From Chelydra serpentina (lineage: Eukaryota > Chordata > Testudines > Chelydridae): a DNA stretch of 64,000 nt. This document shows positions 58,441-64,000 of this stretch, piece after piece (position 1 is the first letter of the stretch; the number at the start of each line of letters is the position of its first letter). The position numbers were made by a program, and so were the translations under genes. The notes below the pieces were generated by a model. The model saw only the letters and a list, made by a program, of their open reading frames with translations, did not search any database and was not told where the DNA came from. The stretch lies in assembly GCA_037349315.1 (NCBI GenBank), contig JBAIAC010000068.1, positions 19,869,001 to 19,933,000 of the forward strand, read 5' to 3'.

Positions 58441-59119
58441 CAAGTGTCTGCTAAATGTGGGTGGACAATGTGAGATGCCTGTGGACTATTTTTTCTCCTG
58501 ATCATTTCCCCATTTTTATAGCACTTTTGTTCAGAGCAAAGTTCTCACTGACTTCAGTTGCAGCTGTGAGTACTCAGCATTTCTGGAATCTCAAGCTGGG
58601 CACCCAGAAAATGAGAACCACTAGCAATTAGTGACCACCTGTGAAAATGTTGGTTTAAATGACATAACCTAATAAATCTGCAGCAGAGGCAGGGATTGAA
58701 TTCAATTTGCTAAGGCAATATTCAACTGCTTTTAATAATCAGACTGGCTTTTCTCTTCCTGCAATCCCCTGCCTCACTCACTACACACTTTCTAACCTCT
58801 GCAACAAATGAGTCAGGGTCCTAAGACCACCATACCCAATTCATTCACTGGCATCATTCATCCTGAGGCAGGGGTCTGGTGGAAGAGCTTCTTCAACCTG
58901 CATTTCAGTCTATTGGCTTCTTCCTCCTCCCTGTGTGGGCACCAGTGTGCGTGTGTGTGTGGGGGGGGTGCGTTGAGAATATTTTCTCCTGTCTCTCTGT
59001 TCTCTGTCTCAGTGCCTGACACCACAGCATCCCTGGTCTCCTGAAAGAAAAAAATTCAGAGACAATCCCGCTTAGCCCCCTCAGCTCCAGAATGCAGTCT
59101 GCACTTGGGAGCTGTAAGG
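58441..59119. other. no gene recognised; GT/G-rich tract
   Basis: A GT/G tract lies at about 58948-58968. No conserved frame. Confidence 0.45.
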
Positions 59120-59127
59120 ACCTAGAG

Positions 59128-59436
59128 CAGGGGTAGGCAACCTATGGCACGGGTGCCAAAGGCGGCACGCGAGCTGATTTTCAGTGGCACTCACACTACC
59201 TGGATCCTGGCCACTGGTCTGGGGGGCTTTCCATTTTAATTTAATTTTAAGTGAAGCTTCTTAAACATTTTAAAAACCTTATTTACTTTACAGACAACAA
59301 TAGTTTAATTATATATTAAAGACCTATAGAAAGAGACCTTCTAAAACATTAAAATGTATTACTAGCATGCAAAACCTTAAATTAGGTGAATAAATGAAGA
59401 CTCGGCACACCACTTCTGAAAGGTTGCCGACCCCTG
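59128..59436. mobile_element. hAT MITE, Charlie-like CAGGGGT termini
   Basis: Left CAGGGGTAGGCAACCTATGG and right inverse CAGGGGTCGGCAACCTTTC (as read on the minus strand) form 19-20 bp inverted ends. The flanks ACCTAGAG (59120-59127) and GCCTAGAG (59437-59444) are an 8-bp duplication with one mismatch. AT-rich non-coding interior. Confidence 0.85.
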
Positions 59437-59444
59437 GCCTAGAG

Positions 59445-59989
59445 CCAGATCAATACAGTCTGTATCTTTGGAGAATTTAGCTGACAAACTCTAACAAGTC
59501 TCTGAGCACGTGCAAACTAAGATTTTCAGGGCCCAGACTGGACACATTTTCATAGAGATGGCAAAAGGCACCTGACATTAGGCTAACCCCACTGCCAACT
59601 TTCACAGCCTTGCTCCGAAGTGTCTAGTTCAATGGGGCCCTGATCTCAGCGAGAACTTGCAAGCACTGCTATCATGCAAAAATAACTTTGAAAGTGTTGT
59701 CAGTCATGACCAGGGGGAACGATTATAATCAGAATTTTAAAAAGTCTGCCTTCTTGGATCAACTTTATTAGAAAATATTTTAGCGCCAGATTTTGAAAGG
59801 GAGGGCCCCATGTTCAGCTCCCACCTTTTTAGGAGATTTCTCATGTACAGATAACTGCAAGTGCAAAACTGTCAGCACAATTATTTGTGACCAAAATACT
59901 AATATTTGGACTTCTACCACACCTCCACCTGGATGAAATTAAATGTCTGTGGTGACATCTGGATCCATTAAAGTCAATGGGAATTTTTC
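59445..59989. other. no gene recognised
   Basis: Non-coding; CCATTAAAGTCAATGGGA at 59965-59982 is another copy of the recurrent near-palindromic motif. Confidence 0.45.
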
Positions 59990-60215
59990 CACTGAAATGC
60001 AGGATAGTCCAGTGGTTAGGGAATTAGTCTAGGACTTCTGAGAAATGGTTTCCATTTCCTTTCCTCCCATAGAATTCCTGCACAAGTCATTTAGCCTCTC
60101 TGTGCCTACATTCCCGTCTGTAAAAATGGGGATAAGAGCATTCTCCTACTTCACAGGGATGTAGTGAGGAGAACTATATTAAAGACCATGAGATTCTCAG
60201 ATACTATGGTGATGA
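59990..60215 (+). repeat. MIR SINE
   Basis: Sense order: CAGTGGTTAGGGAATTAGTC (A-box side), AAGTCATTTAGCCTCTCTGT, TCTGTAAAAATGGGGATAAG, CTACTTCACAGGGATGTAGT, GAGATTCTCAGATACTATGG. One of the best preserved MIR-like copies here. Confidence 0.8.
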
Positions 60216-60332
60216 GGTTGTGGAGGATGATTTTTTATAAATACATGCGCCTGTTTACCTTCCTGGCTGCACAGTGATAAATCAAGAAGGCTGTAAGAGA
60301 AACAAACAGGAAGTGAAACACTACGGGAGGGC

Positions 60333-60605
60333 GGGGTCGAAGTAAGGTACGCAACTTCAGCTACGTGAATAACGTAGCTGAAGTCGACATACCTCACTCA
60401 ACTTACCTCGCGGTGTGGACCCTAAAAAGTCGAAGGCTGGCGCTCCCCCGTCGACTCCGCTTCCTCCTCGCGTCGAGCTGGATTACCGGAGTCAATGGGA
60501 GAGCGTTCTGGGATTGATTTATCGTGTCTAGATGAAATGCAATAAATCGATCCCCAAAAGATCGATTGCTACCCGCCGAATCGGGCGGGTAGTGTAGACT
60601 AGCCC
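60333..60605 (+). mobile_element. PIF/Harbinger-like MITE, family H relative, 5' end eroded
   Basis: It carries the first hairpin (ACTTCAGCTACGT with its inverse around GAATA) at about 60355-60385. The CTCCCCCGTCGACTCCGC block follows. The second hairpin has the form GATTGATTTATCGTGTCTAG. The right terminus TAGTGTAGACTAGCCC ends at 60605. The left terminus is damaged. Confidence 0.7.
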
Positions 60606-61008
60606 AAAGATAAGACATAGTCCAGCGAATACCAAGGGCCCTTGAAGAAACAATGGTCAGGCAGAAAGACTGCAGCAAATAGACTGTCTCTTCCAGCCTA
60701 AACACAAAGGTAACTGGGCTGAATGGAACTTACTAAAGATGACAAGAAAAAAGTAAGGTTTAGGTAAGGGGATATAGGCATAGAGGACTTTATTATTTTT
60801 ACCCTTTCCTCTGCTTGCTGTGTACCTTTGAGTGAATAAATCCTGCTTTGCTTTTTTGAGTCACTTTAGTCAGCCCCTGTCACAGGTCCCTGGACGAAAA
60901 GGGCTAACAGGTGCCAAACTGAGTGGGGCCTGTGTTGTTAACAAGGGGAGCTGCAGCCCAGAGATCCAGTCCAAGAGTGGATGGACCATAGAGCTCCACC
61001 CTCAGCCC
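60606..61008. other. no gene recognised
   Basis: Non-coding. Confidence 0.45.
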
Positions 61009-61273
61009 AGGGCTACACTAGGGGAGGGGGGTCGATCTACGATACGCAGATTCAGCTACGTGAATAACGTAGCTGAAATCGGCGTATCGTAATCGGCTTA
61101 CCTGACCATGAAGACGGCGGCGCGTCGATCGCTGCAGCTCCCCCGTCGACTCCGCTTGCGCCGGTCGATAACATGGTTTTCCGGCGCCGACGGGGAACGC
61201 GATCGGGGATCGATTAAGCGCGTCTTAATGAGACGCGAAAAATCGATCCCCGATAGATCGATTGCTACCCGCA
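61009..61273 (+). mobile_element. PIF/Harbinger-like MITE, family H relative, 3' end missing
   Basis: Left terminus AGGGCTACACTAGGGG, hairpin TTCAGCTACGTGAATAACGT, CTCCCCCGTCGACTCCGC block and second hairpin GGGGATCGATTAAGCGCG with its inverse. The expected GTGTAGAC right terminus is absent after GATTGCTACCCGC. Confidence 0.7.
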
Positions 61274-61789
61274 AGCCAGGTCTGTCACCTGAGGGGTGCA
61301 CTTGAAAGGGACTGAAAGGTGGGGGGGGGGTCTAAAGGGCAGGTCACCCTGTAACTGTGACGTAATGCCATACAAGTGCCATAGATTGATGGATAGACTT
61401 CAGTGGGATCCGGATTTCATGCCTAACACTTTTGGAGTCAGTCTCTGGGAGCAAAAAGCTTCCCTTCCCGCAGCAGGGGCAGGGAGTTGAGGCAGAACCT
61501 TCAAAACTGTGGGAACTTTCGGACAGTCTTTTCTTATGTTTTTATTCTGGACTTTTTTCTCCTTGCTTATTGTTTCCCCCGCCCCACCCCTTCTCTCCCT
61601 CCTAACCCCTTCCTCACAAGGTCTGTGCTGCAACTCTGAACCCTCCATCCTCTGTCTTTTCCTCCCTCCTTCCCCTTCCTTTTCCCCCCGCTTCCATATT
61701 CCTTTTAACGCATTCTCTCCCATTCACCTTGTTGATACCATCTTTCACTGCATAGAACTTTAAAAAACATGCAACTTAACATGGCATTT
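61274..61789. other. no gene recognised
   Basis: C/T-rich non-coding DNA; the frame at 61.5-61.76 kb is compositional. Confidence 0.45.
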
Positions 61790-61980
61790 GCTATCTATCT
61801 TCCTGAACACTCTGCTTGCATGCTAAATCCTCTCTCATCCTTGGCCTGTCTTGTCTGTTTTTAGCCTGCAAGCTCTTCAAGGCAGCTATGTGTGAAGAAT
61901 GCCTAGCACAATCAGGTCATGATCCCGGATATGGAGCCTTTAGGTGCTACAAGAATAATAATAGCAACAGCTTCTGTGTT
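61790..61980 (+). repeat. L2 LINE 3' end
   Basis: TTAGCCTGCAAGCTCTTCAA, then GAATGCCTAGCACAATCAGG, then GGAGCCTTTAGGTGCTACAA. Same L2 3' signature as at 22.7 kb. Confidence 0.65.
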
Positions 61981-63208
61981 TTTAAAAAAAGGGGCGCTAC
62001 TGTTAAAAACAAAAATAAATTAGCTCCCTTTGCAGGAAATACGATCAGAACTACATGCCACTTTACAGACATATACTGCCAAGGAGACAGATTCCCTGCC
62101 CTAAGGCGCTTAATGCAACAGATGTATGGAAACCCCAGTACCGTACGGAATTTTAAAGAATCACTGCTATTAGCATATTGGCTCAAAGTCAGAAGAAAGG
62201 AAGGCAAAAAAGAGAAGTGTAAGAGAGATGACAGCTGACTTGCCTAACTCTAAGAACAGACACCTTTAGATACAGCATTACCAGGCTCCTGCAAAAATAT
62301 ATTTTGCAGTCAAGTTGGTAAACCTTAAATCCGTGGGCGGCTGAGTATAGTTTTAATATAGGCAGCAAATAATCCTGTGACAAGTACAGTATTAACTTCT
62401 TTATCATAGTCTCTTCTTTCGGCAAGAAAAGCCAGAAACTACTAAATTCCACAGCTACAGATTTTTGTTTGTTTGGTTTTGTTCCCTGAAAATGAGGTAG
62501 TAGCTACACTGAAAGGCAGGGCAGAGATGAAAAATGGAAGCAGTACCTGGTATGGAGATCCTGTCAAATCTTAAGAACTAAGCAAGATTGAGTTAGCTCA
62601 GAACTTGGATAGGAGTCTGCACATGGTGCTGTTGGAAAGATTAGTGACTCAATAGAGGACATTTCCTCAATCCCCAAAAATCAATAGAGAATCAATGTCC
62701 AGGCATGGCATTAGGGTATAGGATGCTGCAGGAGGTGCAATCCCTTTGGATGAGACACAAAACTGAATTCCTGGTGACTTGGGGTTATTAACCATCCTTG
62801 GCAGTTATGAAAGAGTAAGGTATGTTAGCTCTGGGCCCAAAGGTTCACAAATGTGTGCCTAAAGTTAGGCACTGAGATTTAGAGATATGAGTTGCAGACA
62901 TTCAGCACCTATTTATGTGCATATATATGGATTGGGTGCAGGCACCCAAGTTTGAAAAAATATTTATTGATTGCAATTACTTTCAACCTATCTAGCCTCT
63001 TCAGCTTCAATTATATATGGTACTTTTCTTCATTTCCTGCCTTAATCTGTTACTGTGGAGTGTTGCTGTGTGCTGCTACATTTCACCCCAGAGCTGGATG
63101 CATTTTGGTGGTGGATGAAGTGACTGATCATTGTGTATTGATCAGTATATTCCTATTTGTGAAGTGCTTTGGAAAGAGATTTGGCATATACATTTAAGAT
63201 ATTAATAT
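61981..63208. other. no gene recognised
   Basis: Non-coding. The 140-codon frame that spans the L2 tail and continues to 62238 has no domain. Confidence 0.45.
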
Positions 63209-63244
63209 TATTATATCTATATCTATATACACACACACACACAC
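63209..63244. repeat. (TATC)n/(AC)n microsatellite
   Basis: TATCTATATCTATATA followed by an AC-dinucleotide run. Confidence 0.9.
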
Positions 63245-63332
63245 GAGAAGTAATTCTTCCACATTACTCTGCGCTGAGTAGGCCTGAGCCGGAGTATTGG
63301 ATCCAGTTCTGGGTGACACATTTTTTCACAAT
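63243..63332 (+). repeat. short CR1 internal fragment
   Basis: ACGAGAAGTAATTCTTCCAC, then AGTAGGCCTGAGCCGGAGTA, then ATCCAGTTCTGGGTGACACA. This matches the region at 543-625 (encoding [20 protein letters not shown]). Bounded on the left by the microsatellite. Confidence 0.75.
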
Positions 63333-63514
63333 TGCTATTTGGTCACCCTAACTGGGAGTATAACGCTGCAGACACACTCAACCTGACAAATGCCTAGGGT
63401 TTGATGAAAGGGTCTGAATTTTTATTTTATTTTATTTTTTGCCTGGTGCTGGGAAGTAGAGAAACTTGTATTTGCTACACATCTGAAAGGACCCTCAGTG
63501 GAACTACCTATACT

Positions 63515-64000
63515 TTCACAGATTCCAAGGCCAGAAGGAACCATTATGATCATCTAGTCAGACCTCCTTTATAGCACAGGCCTTCCCTAGAATAATTCCT
63601 AACTAGAACGTATCTTTTAGAAACACATCCAATTTTGATTAAAAATAGTCAGTGATGAAGAATCCGGCACGACCCTTAGTAAATTGCTCCAAGTCACTGT
63701 TAACGACTTATTTACAGTCTGAATTTGTCTGATTTCAACTTCTAGTCATTGGATCATGTTAGACCTTTCTCTGCTAGACTGAAGAGCCCATTATCAAACA
63801 TTTGTTCCCTTTGCAGTACTTACAGACTAATCAAGTCATGCCTTAACCTTTTCTTTATTAAACTAAATAGAGACAAGGAGTAAAATCACTCACAGTAAGG
63901 CAGGTTTACTAATCCTTTAATCATTCTCTTGGCTCTCTTAACCCTCTCCAATTTATAAACATCCTTCTTCAATTGTTGGCACCAGAACTAGACACAGTAT
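63515..64000 (-). mobile_element. CR1 LINE 3' part, runs off the right edge
   Basis: Starts with the CR1 tail in inverse (CACAGATTCCAAGGCCAGAA, ATGATCATCTAGTCAGACC). It continues through inverse ORF2 C-terminus phrases (CAGTCTGAATTTGTCTGATT, CTCTCCAATTTATAAACATC) to GGCACCAGAACTAGACACAG, which encodes the inverse of the VQFW block. Old subfamily, with frames broken. The rest lies outside the window. Confidence 0.8.

Noticed and set aside
61816..62238. 140-codon forward open frame
   Set aside because: Begins inside an L2 3' tail and continues into unique DNA; not a conserved protein.
63338..63351. GGTCACCCTA resembling the hAT terminus at 43.17 kb
   Set aside because: Only about 10 bp, with no partner terminus or TSD; may be a remnant but cannot be supported.
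1..64000. CRISPR arrays, bacterial operons, ribosome-binding sites
   Set aside because: The short tandem repeats lack spacer structure and the sequence is vertebrate; prokaryotic features do not apply. GTG starts such as 39189 are formal only.

Overview
The window is repeat-dominated nuclear DNA of a turtle, most likely a hidden-necked (cryptodiran) turtle. Three copies (near 13.2, 49.8 and 53.2 kb) of a SINE with a tRNA-like head and a CR1-type tail match the tortoise Pol III/SINE ('Cry') design known from cryptodires. They lie among CR1, L2 and L3-type LINEs, MIR-like SINEs, hAT and PIF/Harbinger-like MITEs, and two families of fold-back elements. I recognise no host protein-coding exon, tRNA or rRNA gene. 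The region looks intergenic or deep-intronic, and nearly all coding capacity belongs to retrotransposons.

Layout: 0-5 kb, an old CR1 (one nonsense codon), MIR-like SINEs and two adjacent fold-back elements. 8.6-10.1 kb, a deleted CR1. 20 kb, a Harbinger-type MITE. 22-24 kb, L2, MIR and a GC-rich hAT MITE. 26.5-29.4 kb and 36.2-39.7 kb, two closely similar young CR1 copies on the minus strand; the second has an uninterrupted endonuclease-reverse transcriptase ORF2 and a 5'-truncated esterase ORF1. 30.7-32.4 kb, a decayed hAT transposon. 42.9-48 kb, a hAT MITE, an old CR1, a 943-bp hAT with a C-rich minisatellite, and another fold-back element. 50.1-53.8 kb, an L3-like LINE split by a solo-LTR-like insertion (itself carrying a hAT MITE and a Harbinger MITE) and by a Cry SINE. 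55.7-56.6 kb, a three-level nest of MITEs. 59-61.3 kb, a hAT MITE and two more Harbinger-type MITEs. 63.5-64 kb, a CR1 running off the window.

Two observations stand out. (1) In the CR1 at 36-39.7 kb, ORF1 ends in a classical U_UUA_AAC slippery heptamer directly followed by its UAG stop. ORF2 lies in the -1 frame, and its first AUG is inside the endonuclease domain, after catalytic residues. A GC stem-loop sits 9 nt downstream. This suggests ORF2 is made as an ORF1-ORF2 fusion by -1 ribosomal frameshifting. (2) Two fold-back families share a hammerhead-ribozyme-like core (CTGANGA, stem, GAAA, short stem III) whose stem II differs in sequence but pairs in both. Their copies have constant 3' ends, variable 5' truncation and 12-13 bp target duplications. 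This fits retroposition, possibly Penelope-like, rather than DNA transposition.
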